Positions 35,765-46,500 of a DNA stretch of 64,000 nucleotides are shown here, in pieces (the first letter of the stretch is position 1; every line of letters starts with the position of its first letter). A program made the position numbers and the translations under genes. The notes under the pieces were generated by a model. The model was given only the letters and a program-made list of their open reading frames with translations. It ran no database searches and had not been told where the DNA came from. Origin of the DNA: Stenogyne calaminthoides (lineage: Eukaryota; Streptophyta; Magnoliopsida; Lamiales; Lamiaceae); contig JBBCBC010000034.1 in the NCBI GenBank assembly GCA_037126765.1, forward strand, positions 16,366,691-16,430,690, given 5' to 3'.

Positions 35765-35908
35765 ACCCACCCCACATGGCTTATTTAAACTGTTTTGAGA
35801 TGTTGGCTGATGCATGTTCATATTTTTTTGAGATTTTAATATGAAACATGTGATCGAACCTTGTGATATATTTGTGCTTATGCATATTATTATTTATTTC
35901 AGTTCAGC

Positions 35909-36530
35909 ATGTCGTAACTTTTTAATCCACTGCTATTATACTTAAAGTCAATACAATATGTATGGAAACTATATTGATTGGAAACGAAAAATTAAAATTG
36001 TCCTAACTGCACAAAAGCACAAGTGGATTCTTGACACACTAAAATCAGATGAGCCAACTGACGGGTCAAAAATGCGGGACCCGTCAGATCACCATGCGAG
36101 AGATGTCGTCGCTGAAAATGGTGGAGGACAAACCCGTAAGGGATTACGTCCTCAGAATGATGGTCCATCTAAACAAACTTGAGGTTCTGAGTGCAGATTA
36201 TAATCTAGGGACTCAGATGAATTTGATACTTCACTCTCTGCCCAAAAGTTTCTGAGCATTTTGGCCTCGCTAGCTGATTTGTTGCAAGCTTTGGTCTCGG
36301 CAGAGATGTTGACGTGGCACCAAACTCAAGCTTTAACGGCAAGTGGTAAGTCTTTATTTTCTAGGCCAAGGGAAGGCAAGAAAAAGAAGAGGACCAAAAG
36401 CCATAAGCAATAAAACTCAACTGTTGCCAAGGGCAATGGTAAGATGAGGAATGCTTGTGGTGTCAAGGAAAAATCCAAAGAGGGAGTGCTTAAGCTGCGG
36501 TGAAAAAGGACAATGGAGGTTTGCCTGTTC
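35909..36530 (+). pseudogene. Copia-3 outer gag and zinc knuckle
   Basis: The gag ATG (35909-35911) is followed by TCG TAA, a stop at codon 3. The inner copy has one more T here. After it come YIDWKRKIKIVLTAQKHKW (35960 on) and MVHLNKLEVLSADYNLGTQ (36150 on). The knuckle at 36483-36527 reads CLSCGEKGQWRFAC, with Gln replacing the zinc-ligand His. Gag would build the particle and bind RNA. This copy cannot make it from its own start. Confidence 0.8.
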
Positions 36531-36539
36531 CAACCCCAA

Positions 36540-37000
36540 AAGGGACGGAAAGAAAGGTAATTCTCACGCACTAGTTGTTGAAACTTGTTTAGCGGCGTAT
36601 ACTTCTCATTCGTGGGTGGTTGATACGAGATCAACTAATCATGTTTGCTTCACGGGTTCAAACTGATCTTGCAACTTAGTGGGAGTGAGATCCTCATCAC
36701 ACTGGGCGATGTTACGAAAGTAGCGGTTATTGCAAAGCTACGTAAGTGGCAGATATTGCAATGCTACGATAGTAACGGTTATTGCAATGCTACGTAAGTA
36801 GCAGATATTGCAGTGCTACATGAGTAGTGGTTAAAGCAGTGGGAGAAGTGCACCTGTCTTTTAAAGATAAAGTTTTTTTGAGATTATCTTTATGTTCCCA
36901 GTTTTAGAAAGAATTCACTTTCAGTTTCTAAAATTCTATTAACGGATACTTAGTTTCTTCTAATAAGAATGACATCATTTCTTCAAATGATGAGTGTATC
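36540..37000 (+). pseudogene. Copia-3 outer protease
   Basis: The aspartic protease motif reads WVVDTRSTNHVCFTGS. Codons GAT ACG AGA at 36622-36630 give Asp-Thr-Arg where Asp-Thr/Ser-Gly is needed for activity. Downstream a five-unit 26-bp repeat (36711-36840) interrupts the domain between VTKVAV and VGEVHLSF. As 26 is not a multiple of 3, it shifts the frame. Activity is very unlikely. Confidence 0.8.
36711..36840 (+). repeat. 26-bp minisatellite, five units, in the Copia-3 protease
   Basis: Five exact-length 26-bp units of the form G(C/T)TACG(T/A)AAGTAGC(G/A)G(T/A)TATTGCAAT fill the interval with no remainder. GCTACGTAAGTAGC inside the unit is nearly palindromic. The inner copy has a matching five-unit array at 31380-31510. 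Confidence 0.92.
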
Positions 37001-37049
37001 TGTTATGGGACATTGGTCAAGTAATCTCTATACAATTAACTGTGCACAC

Positions 37050-38057
37050 CACTCACGAAATACATCCTATAACACATCAACTGTTTCCGGTAAAAGAAAA
37101 CATTCATCAGACGTGAACGAAACACTTCTGTGGCATCTAAGAATGGGACATATTAATCCAAAGAGGATCCAAAGGTTGGTGAAAGACGGTTCACTAGAGT
37201 TTCTCCAAGTTGAACCAATTCCAACATGAGAATCATGTTTGGAGGGTAAAATAACCAAGAGGGCATTCGGAGCCAAGGGGAATAGAGCCAAAGAAGTGTT
37301 AGAAATCGTTCACACAGACGTATGTGGTCCAATGTCAACCATGTCAAGAGGAGGTTACGAGTATTTCGTCGCTTTTGTTGATGACTACTCGAGGTGCGAT
37401 TATATTTTCCTTATGAAGTATAAATCTGAGACCTTTGAAAAATTCAAAGAATTTAAGGCTCAAGTAGAGAATCATAGGGAAAAACGTATCAAGTCTCTAC
37501 GATCCGATCGTGGAGGCGAGTACCTCAACGATGAGTTTTTGAACTACTTGTCGGATGAAGGAATTGCATCCCAGCTGACTGCACCCGGAACCCCTCAACA
37601 AAACGGGGTTGCAGAGCGAAGAAACAGAACTCTTTTGGAAATGGTTAGATCAATGATGTGTTATGCGGATCTTCCCAAGTCGTTCTGGGGTCATGCCTTG
37701 GAGACAGCGGCTTACATTCTGAACTTGGTGCCATCCAAATCGATTCCCAAAACTCCCAAAGAATTGTGGACCGGGCGCAAGCCTAGTTTGAGACACATGA
37801 GAATTTGGGGGTGTCCGGCCTACGTGTTGGACAAGGAAGCCGGCAAATTGGATCCTCGATCAGAATTAAGGCTGTTTATAGGATACCCCAAGGGAACAAA
37901 ATGGTGTATGTTTTATGGTCCCAAAGATCAAAAGGTGGTCATAAGCACCCACTTTAGATTTTTGGAGGAAGACTATATGAACGAAAGAAGACCCAGAAGT
38001 GAGATTACCTTAAATGAGCTAAGGGGGACTAACCTCGTTGCCAACTGTACAAGATGA
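37050..38057 (+). pseudogene. Copia-3 outer integrase
   Basis: The zinc-binding part LLWHLRMGHINPKRIQRL is followed by a TGA stop at 37227-37229, at a position expected to be a cysteine. The catalytic core then stays open for 272 codons with the D, D, E residues in EIVHTDVCGP, SLRSDRGGEY and TPQQNGVAERRNRT, and RIWGCPAYV plus FIGYPKGTKWCMF in the C-terminal part. The enzyme would insert the DNA copy into the genome. The single stop separates it from its zinc-binding domain. Confidence 0.88.
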
Positions 38058-38059
38058 CA

Positions 38060-38860
38060 TACCAAATGACACACTTGCACAACCGAAACCTCGTCGTAGT
38101 GGGAGGGTTGTGAAACAGCCAGAGAGATTCATGGGGATAGGAGAGTCCTCGGACTTGATCCCCGGTCAAGACGAATCAGACCCATGGATATATGATGAGG
38201 CAATCCAAGACAAGGATGTGGTTTCTTGGCGAAAGGCAATGAATGCAGAAATGGGGTTTATGGATCATAACAGAGTGTGGGAGCTAGTCGAACCACTTAA
38301 TGGGGTCAAACCTATTGGTTGTAAGTGGGTATACAAGAGAAAGAGGGGATCGGACGAGAAGGTGGAAACCTTCAAGGCAAGGCTTGTGGAGAAAGGTTAT
38401 ACTCAGAAAGAAGGGATCGACTATGAGGAAACATTTTCACCTGTAGCGATGCTCAAGTCCATCCAGATTCTCTTGTCGATTGCTGCACATCTCGTTTTTG
38501 AAATCTGACAAATGGATGTCGAGACAGTTTTCCTTAACGGAAGTGTTGATGAGGAAATCTATATGCAACAACCCCAAGGTTTCATTGAAAAGGGTGGGTC
38601 AAGAACACCTAGTTTGTAAGCTCATGAAGTCTATTTACGGACTCAAACAGGCATCCAGAGCTTGGAACCAATGTTTTGATCATGTAATAAAGTCTTATGG
38701 GTTTGATCAAAACGAGTTTGAAAGTTGTGTGTACAAAAAGCGTGTCGGAACTGCATTGGTATTCTTAGTACTATACGTAGATGATATTCTGCTCATCGGG
38801 AACGATGTAAAGATGTTATCAGACGTAAGGGCATGGCTTTCAAAAAAAGCGGTTTGATAT
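38060..38860 (+). pseudogene. Copia-3 outer reverse transcriptase
   Basis: The segments are GCKWVYKRKRGSDEKVETFK (38320 on), LVEKGYTQKEGIDYEETFSP, SIYGLKQASRAWNQ and the catalytic LYVDDILLIG (38775 on). A TGA stop lies at 38506-38508, just before QMDVET. A frame change follows near 38596 and another near 38850. The catalytic Asp pair is present, but the protein cannot be made in one piece. Confidence 0.85.
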
Positions 38861-39811
38861 GAAGGACTTAGGGAAGCGGGCACATCCTTGGGATCAAGAT
38901 CACTTTCGAGATCGCAAGAAAATGATGATAGGCTTATCGCAAGCTTCATATACATAGACATTGTCTTGAAACGATTCAAAGATGCAGATTCCAAGAAAGG
39001 CCAGACCTTTTCGGACATGGAATCCATCTATCCAAGGAAATGTGCCCTAAGACACAAAGGGAGATAGATGACATGAAAGACATTCTTTGTGCTTCGGCTG
39101 TCAGAAGCCTTATGTATGCAATCTTTGTCACGAGACCCGGATATCCGCTTTTGTTGGTTGGCATGGTAGAAAGATATCAAAGTAACCCGGAGAGAGAACA
39201 TTAGACGGCAGTTAAAAACATTCTGAAGTATCTGAAAAGAACTCGAGATAGAATGTTGGTTTATCAGTCAGATAGTCTAAGCCCCATCGGCTACACGGAC
39301 TCGGATTTCCAATCAGACATAGATTCCAGAAACTATCTGCCTCAGTTAGTGTGCTTTCATTTGGGAAGTGTAGCCATGAAATGGATGAGTGTGAAGCAGA
39401 AATGCATCACTGACTCAACCATGGAACCAGTTTGGCTCTAGACCTTCTTAGTGGACTTGGATGAAGTTCAATTTGTCTAAAGAATATTTGCTAGGGGCAG
39501 TTGCAAATTCAAGGGAACCAAGAGTCCACGAGTCAAACAAGCACACTGAAGGAAAGGAATCTTAGACGAGAAATCGTTAAGAGAGGAGATGAAGAGGTGG
39601 CTAAAGATCGCATTTGAAGATAACCTAGTGTATACTTTCACAAAGTGTCTGCCTCTGGAAACATTCAAAGAGACATGTGGGAGGAATAGTTGTCAAGTGC
39701 GTAGCCAATCTGCTTTGAGTATAAGTGGGAGACATTATTAGGTTCGTGTAGGTGACATTATATGTCACAGATCTACACGAGACATGCTGTAGTATACTTA
39801 AAGCATACTTT
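38860..39811 (+). pseudogene. Copia-3 outer RNase H remnant
   Basis: Frame-shifted pieces follow copia RNase H order: LVYQSDSLSPIGYTDSDF at about 39260, and CFHLGSVAMKWMSVKQKC at about 39345. Several indels occur. The run into GAGTATAAGTGGGAG (39812-39826) is the polypurine tract. A second GAGTATAAGTGGGAG lies at 39717-39731, with ATTATTAGGTTC after it. Confidence 0.7.
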
Positions 39812-39828
39812 GAGTATAAGTGGGAGAT

Positions 39829-41776
39829 TGTTGGGATTATACTGGAAAGTATGCTTTTACTTTGTATAATCAAACTGAATTTCGGACTTATTTGCTGAAA
39901 TAAATTGTTTATCACCGATGTTGTAAATATCATCGAATGTTACATATATTTACTGCATAACTGTTCAATAAATAGTACGTGTTACATTGTAGTTAATTTA
40001 GTGATACCAGATCACAGAAGATTAAATTAACAGTCCATTGTAACCAAAAGTACACCATTCACGACCTAGATGGAAATGAACAATCCATCGTGAAAGGTTG
40101 AAGTGTTATTTCAGATTGGCTTGTCTTGACCAAAGAGATTACACTAGTGCATGTCTAGTGAATGAAGAGGACCCATGAGGAGGACAAATTCTTCAGAACT
40201 GAACTAGGAAGAATTATACCTCAGTGGTTCGTTATTTCTTAATCTTCGTCCCTTAAATAGGATCACGTGTGGTTAGTAAGTATTGCTTTGATTTATTATG
40301 GGTAGAGAATCAACGAGATTCAATACTTTATATCTTGGCAATATTATTGGTCACATGTGTAGCTAAGATTTAATCTGAAGAATCGGTGCAAGCACGCTTT
40401 GTTCGATTTGCCCCCTTGGGAGGTTCATAAGTTTTATCATACCAAATCTTGCAAGTGGAACTAGTTTCCGGTATGAGTAATAATGTTGAACCGTTCCTTT
40501 ACCAAGGATAAAAGATATTAATTAATGGAAAACTATTTCAGTAGCTTGAATTAATTAATGGGCTAGATAATCTTAAACACGGGAAATAATAACCGGGAGC
40601 CATATTGACTGTAATATGGGTTAAGATGGATAGTGCAATATTAATTATGTAGTGGGATTAATTAATATTTTATGGGCTTGAATAATATTGTGGCTCAATA
40701 TTGATAATTCAAGATCCATTGGAAGGTCCAATCTTAATTCTCCTAAAGGCCCCCCAAGTAGCCCAACATAAAGTCCAATAACTGGAAAAGATGTTTAAAA
40801 ATAAAATAAATATTTGTTGCTAATTTTCCTCACAATTTTCGAAAATTATGAATAAAAGAGGAGAAAGATGTTCTTTGAATTTTGTTATGGAATGAAGATA
40901 TGTATTCTTGAAATACAAGATTATCTCATTAAATTCAAGAAATCTCCCACTTGGTTATTCATATGTAAAATTTCGAAATTTTGAATAATTAAGGAGAAAG
41001 AAAGATTTTCTTGATTTTCTTGAAAAAATATTATGGAAGATATGTATTTCTTGGAATACAAGAATATCTCATAAATTCAAGAAGATCCAAATCTTGGAAT
41101 CTTGATCCTTAAAATTTTCGAAAATTCCATAACAAGATGAGGTGAGATTTTTTGTGGAATATTTTAATTGTGGAGAAAAGAATATAGGAGATATATTCAA
41201 GATTTCTTGGAGATCAAGAAAAGATTTTCCCACATTGGTTTTTCCCCAAATTTTCGTCCACCACCCCTCTATAAATAGGGGATGAATGTTTCATTCCCAA
41301 CACACACGAAAATTGGTTTTTTGGAAAAATATCAGCGTCGATAAAATATCAAATATTTTGAAACGTCGACAGATTGTGTATTTTCGAAAAACGTCAATTG
41401 TGAGTGGGCAATTCCATGTGCTGGAAAAATTAGTAAATCCACAAAAGTGGTGCAACAAATTTTATTTTTCCTTTTAGTTAATTGTTCGCTGGAATCCTTC
41501 CACCGGATTGTCGAGCAAGGATTAAGGGAATACTTTGGGAAGGTTTTTTGGTGTGTTTTCATCGACAAGTCCATTGCCATTCCAAGAGGTAAGTTTACGT
41601 AAACTCGTAGTAATTCAAGATCGTGAGGTTTTACGTGAACTGTTTATATGCATGATTTATTGTTGAATTATTATTTGAATTAATATAGGATTAATTCATG
41701 CTAGTAATAATTGTTAGAATTAAATTTGTATTTAAATATTCATCCCGAATAGATCCAGTCAATTAGTTCCCCAACA
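39829..41776 (+). repeat. Copia-3 outer 3' LTR
   Basis: TGTTGGGATTATACTGG to GTTCCCCAACA, directly after the polypurine tract and followed by the target duplication CTCCT. It keeps the terminal CA lost in the 5' LTR. Confidence 0.9.
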
Positions 41777-43296
41777 CTCCTAAACTTCCGTCAAATTTGA
41801 TACAATTTGATATCAATTGTTTCCTTATATATATATTTATCAATTTGATAATAATAGTTAAGATTTTGATTTTCTATATTATTCTATATAGTAATTAATT
41901 CGATGATTTAGAATTTTTTTAAAATAGAGATAGTAATTTGATATTTAAATTTTTAATGTTGATATATAAAATTAAACAAAATAAACAATTAACATAAAAA
42001 ATCCAATATCACTTATATTTTCGAAAACACTTCCAATATCACTTATACAACTCTTAATGATACACCATTAAAATATATATGAAATACACATAATAAACTC
42101 AATGAATTTCTCCAAACTAAAATTTAGATAAATTAGCCAACTTGTTACTTGAGTACAACACTATATGAAATAATAAATGATATAGTCTTATCATATTTTA
42201 ATCTCAATTTAAAATGATATTATACTACCAAAAGGATGGAATATGATTGGTAGGTATTAACCAAGAAAATAGCGCTTTCTTCTCCCCTATTTTTTCATTG
42301 TCTTTGTGAAATTGAACCATTTCCATGGACAATTTCTAAAATTGGACGCATCTACTTCCACAAATTCATTCACACATTGGATTAAACATAGCAAAATCCA
42401 TATCAATATAGGGTTATAGGAAAATTACATAACTTTAGAATATCAAACAAATAGAATTAGTCTTTATACAATCAAGGGCATGCCAGAAAAAGAGAGAGGG
42501 AAGAGTAAAAAACCCTATAGTAGACATAATCAGCAAAAATCATCACTGAAACAAAATCTGAATAGAGGCTCAACTTAAAGTATTAATGGAGCATATGTAA
42601 CTCTCATACAACTTGAAACAAAAATTCTTATCGAAAACAAACTCACTAAGAATTAGAATTGTTTGTTGTTTGAGAATGAAAATTTTGGATCATGGAACTT
42701 CACTTTAAATAGGAGAGACAACAAATTAGTGGGATTGAATTGAGCATGTCATTAAAAGATATTTAATTTTATTAAATAAAGATTAAAAACAAAATAAGGG
42801 CCCGCGTGATACGACTAGGAAATGATAATGATAATGTATATTATTGAGTGATCAATCACAAAGAGTTATTGATAATTTGATTGCATTGTTATTGCTTGGT
42901 TAGAACATGAACAATGAGTATGTGGGTTGAGTGAGTGAGGGTAATCAATTGTTTATTTTTTTTCTCATTACTTGTGTATCAAAACTACCAATCAACATCA
43001 ATAGAAGTGATTTCCATTACCCCCAATTAATGGAAAATTTTAGACGATCAAGATTAATCTAGCAAAAGTGATCAACGACTATAAATGAATGACGCCAAAA
43101 CTATAAAAATAAAATAAAAATAGATCCTATTATATCTATTATATATTATATATTATATATTTAGTATGTTTAATAATTAAGATTAAGATATGATTATTAG
43201 ATTGACGCACCAATTCAATAAATTAAAAGATAAAAATGAATTTTCCCTAATATACAGTCGCCTATGTAAATATACGTTAGTTAAACAACCCTCACT
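41777..43296. other. Upstream region of the importin gene
   Basis: AT-rich sequence with no recognised gene. It contains the minus copy of the dispersed repeat (42805-42990) and the TTTAAATTTTT-type stretch shared with the left flank of Copia-3. The proximal promoter is expected in the last few hundred bases. Confidence 0.5.
42805..42990 (-). repeat. Dispersed repeat, copy 2 (partner at 3640-3830)
   Basis: The reverse complement contains AATTGATTACC, CTCACTCACTCAA, GTTCTAACCAAGC, AATGCAATCAA and ATTATCATTATCATT in the order seen at 3640-3830. It lies about 500 bp upstream of the importin start. Confidence 0.6.
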
Positions 43297-43317
43297 AAAC
43301 CCTAATCATTTAAATAG
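43297..43317 (+). promoter_or_regulatory. Telo-box and TATA-like element before the importin gene
   Basis: AAACCCTAA (43297-43305) is the plant telo-box, frequent upstream of genes for translation and growth. ATTTAAATAG follows at 43308-43317, and a second near-copy, AAACCCTAG, lies at 43390-43398. A pyrimidine-rich leader (TTTCTCTCTCCC at about 43350) fits a 5' UTR. The transcription start is not known. Confidence 0.4.
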
Positions 43318-43525
43318 TCGGCGTACACACGAGCACACACATTCTTCGCTGTTTCTCTCTCCCGGTGGTCTCCTAAGTTTTCTCTCTCTAAACCCTAGAC
43401 AGAGAAACCAATACGAATTATTCCGTCTGGGAGTCTTCTTCTCCGGGGGTTTAGATTCCTTTCTCATTCAATTCTGCGCGATTCTTTATGGTTATAGAAG
43501 ACACAGGATAAGAGTTTGAGGCACG

Positions 43526-46500
43526 ATGGATCTCCAGAGTCTGGCCGTGATCTTGCAGGGTGCACTCAGCCCCAATCCGAGTGAAAGAAAAGCCGCCGAG
43601 GACAGTCTCAATCAGGTACATCTGTCCATCATTGATTCTATCGGAATTCTGATTTTTTTCTGCATAATTTTTACTTAGTAGATTGTAAAAGATGGAGAAT
43701 TTAGCTTCTGGATATATATGGTTGACGCTCTTTCTCATTTATAAGTGTAAATAGAATTCAAGTAATTGGAACTTGAACTTGTCATCGTTGGTGCATTTTT
43801 GCAGCTTCAGTTTGCACCTCAGCATTTGGTAAGGCTGTTGCAGATCATAGTAGAAGGGACTTGCGACCTGGCAGTTCGACAAGTGGCCAGCATATCCTTC
43901 AAGAATTTCATTGCCAAGAATTGGGCACCTCATGAGCCAGGTAAAATTAGGAATTTATCAGTGAGCCTCTGTGGGGAAAATTGTGTGTTCTGCTGTTTTT
44001 TTCCCTTAATAAATAGACGATCTGATATTTTTGTCTGGAGAATTTATTGGAGGTGTTCATCTTTGGCTTCTTCTAGTTGTCATGTAAATTTTCCTTAACT
44101 TGTCCAGCAACAGACCTCTAGATGATCCAGCACAGCATATAGAAAGTAGAGAATCACTAACCCAAATTAGAAAGAGAAGGGGAAAAGAGTTGGAAATAAA
44201 TTATTAAAAAACACAAGTCATTACTTAAATATAAATGAGAACATGTTTCTTTTGAACATAGTGGCAGGATATGAACTGCATAGCCATCACTATGTAAGAG
44301 ATAAAGGCTTAGTTGTAGTAGTAGTACTTATTATATTTTGGGAGCTGGCTTATGGTTTTCCAATTTATGGAACTGAAGTAGGAAAATGAAATCTGATCTT
44401 GCTGTCTAATGCACGTATGTGATGCAATTTGCACTATGATGTTAATTGTATTTTTTGCATTTCAATGTGGTAATAGGTGAACAATCAAAGATCTTGCCTG
44501 CTGACAAGGAAGTGGTGAGACAAAACATACTCAATTTTATCACGCAAGTGCCCCCTCTTTTAAGGTATTAATTAATAAATTCCCCCATATTTACTTTTGT
44601 GTTAATTAAAGCTACGATTTCCAGATGCCAAATACTTAGTATATGTATTCTACATATGCATCTATATACAGTCAGCTAGTTAAAAAGTTGCTGTTTGTGT
44701 TCCCAAGCTATGCTTTTTTTATTTTATAATGTGATTATAAATTGTGTCTATGCCAAAGAAGTCATGAGCATTTGAACAACTTCGGCAGAGTAACTCTTCT
44801 GATGGCTAACTTTTGAAATTGACTTTTATTCCAATCAGAGCGCAACTGGGTGAATGCTTGAAAACAATGATACATGCGGATTACCCAGAACAATGGCCCG
44901 CACTCTTACACTGGGTGAAGCATAATTTGCAGGACCAACAAGTATATGGAGCTTTATTTGTACTCAGGATCCTTTCCAGAAAATATGAGTAAGTTAATGT
45001 GAAGTGCTTTCTTTTAATTTTATTGCCTTAAATCTTAATTTTATTTTCCAGTCAAATTCTCTTATCATATATTATCTTGAGAATCAGGTCTCTCTTCGAT
45101 TCTTGTTATGTGATATACGGAGAATGTGCCATCTATGAGACTATGAGTCATCATCTCCTGATTTTACTGAAGTTAGTTGCTTTTAAAAATCTTATAATGT
45201 TTTCTTCTCAAATTGTGGACGCATGTTTTGGCCAAACTTTTGTTCTCTAATATTCATGTTACTTGTTTGGCATAATCAGTATAAGTGCTCGTGCATATAG
45301 AATCATGGATTAGCTTTGTCCTCATACTGCTAGGCTGTCGTCAAGTGGTGCCTCCTGTCATCATCGCAAATGATTCTTTTATGTGTTAAAAGCTATTTGG
45401 CACATTTAATTATTGTGGTGAAAGTGCCTGTTTTGATTTGTGAAATTGTATGTGCAACTTTATCAATTATCACAAGGAACACCATTTTTTTCAATATGAG
45501 ACTGCACTGGAATATGGTGAGTTTTGTGTTCTATGAAAAAAAGTCCCTCTGTACACATGCCCTACATTAATTGATGCATATGACTAAATATCTCTCGTGC
45601 ACAGGAGGACATGTCCTGATTGTTTATGGTTTTTGCAGGTTCAAATCAGATGAGGAGAGAACACCAGTTAATCATGTTGTGGAAGAAACATTTCCTCATC
45701 TGCTTAACATATTTAGCCGGCTTGTTCAGATTGCTAACCCATCAGTTGAAGTAGCAGATCTGATCAAGCTGATTTGCAAAATATTTTGGTCATGTATCTA
45801 TGTATGTCCACATCCTCAAGTTCCGAACTTGTTTTATATGCATATTGATTCAGTTTGTTGCATTTAAGCTGTATCAATTATTTCTTGGTGTTTTTACTAT
45901 TTTTAGGAGATTTTGACATAAGTATTCTTGGACTTCCATGCTTTCTCTTGTTCTCAATTACTTTCACCCTCTTCAAAATCTTGTGCATGAGGTATCATGA
46001 TGATGCATTCAATATGCGACTTAGTTGTGTGATAATTATCTTTGATGTTTTTTTTTTTTTTTGGATTTATTTGATGTTGTGTCTTTGTGCAAATCTTCTA
46101 AAAAAATCTCCAAGTTAAAACAAGTTTATACATTTAATTCCTTCATTGTGTTGTATGCCATTTTAAAACTAATTTGGTATTAACTGCTCAGTTGGAGGTT
46201 CCTAAGCAGTTGTTTGATCCTAGCGTCTTCAATGCTTGGATGATTCTTTTCTTGAATATATTGGAGAGGCCTGTTCCTGTAGAAGGCCAACCTACTGATC
46301 CGGAGCTGAGAAAATCATGGGGATGGTGGAAAGTGAAGAAGTGGACCGTTCACATATTAAACCGCCTATATACTAGGTTATTAGTTATTCACTTAATTTT
46401 TTCATCATTCAGAGCTTATACACTGAATTAGTCCCGATTTTGATTGATACTCCGTGGTTCTTATCCCAGATTTGGGGATGTGAAACTTCAAAACCCAGAA

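Larger units (their letters stand above)
23170..41776 (+). mobile_element. Copia-3 outer: Ty1/copia element, plus strand, interrupted
   Basis: Matching LTRs at 23170-25121 and 39829-41776 are flanked by CTCCT on both sides (23165-23169 and 41777-41781). Primer site TTGGTATCAAAGCC follows the 5' LTR and polypurine tract ATAAGTGGGAGAT precedes the 3' LTR. Without the 9349 bp added by the inner insertion (element plus duplicated 5 bp) it would be about 9258 bp. Gag, protease, integrase, RT and RNase H are all recognisable on the plus strand from 35909, but carry stops, frameshifts and a repeat expansion. Confidence 0.92.
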
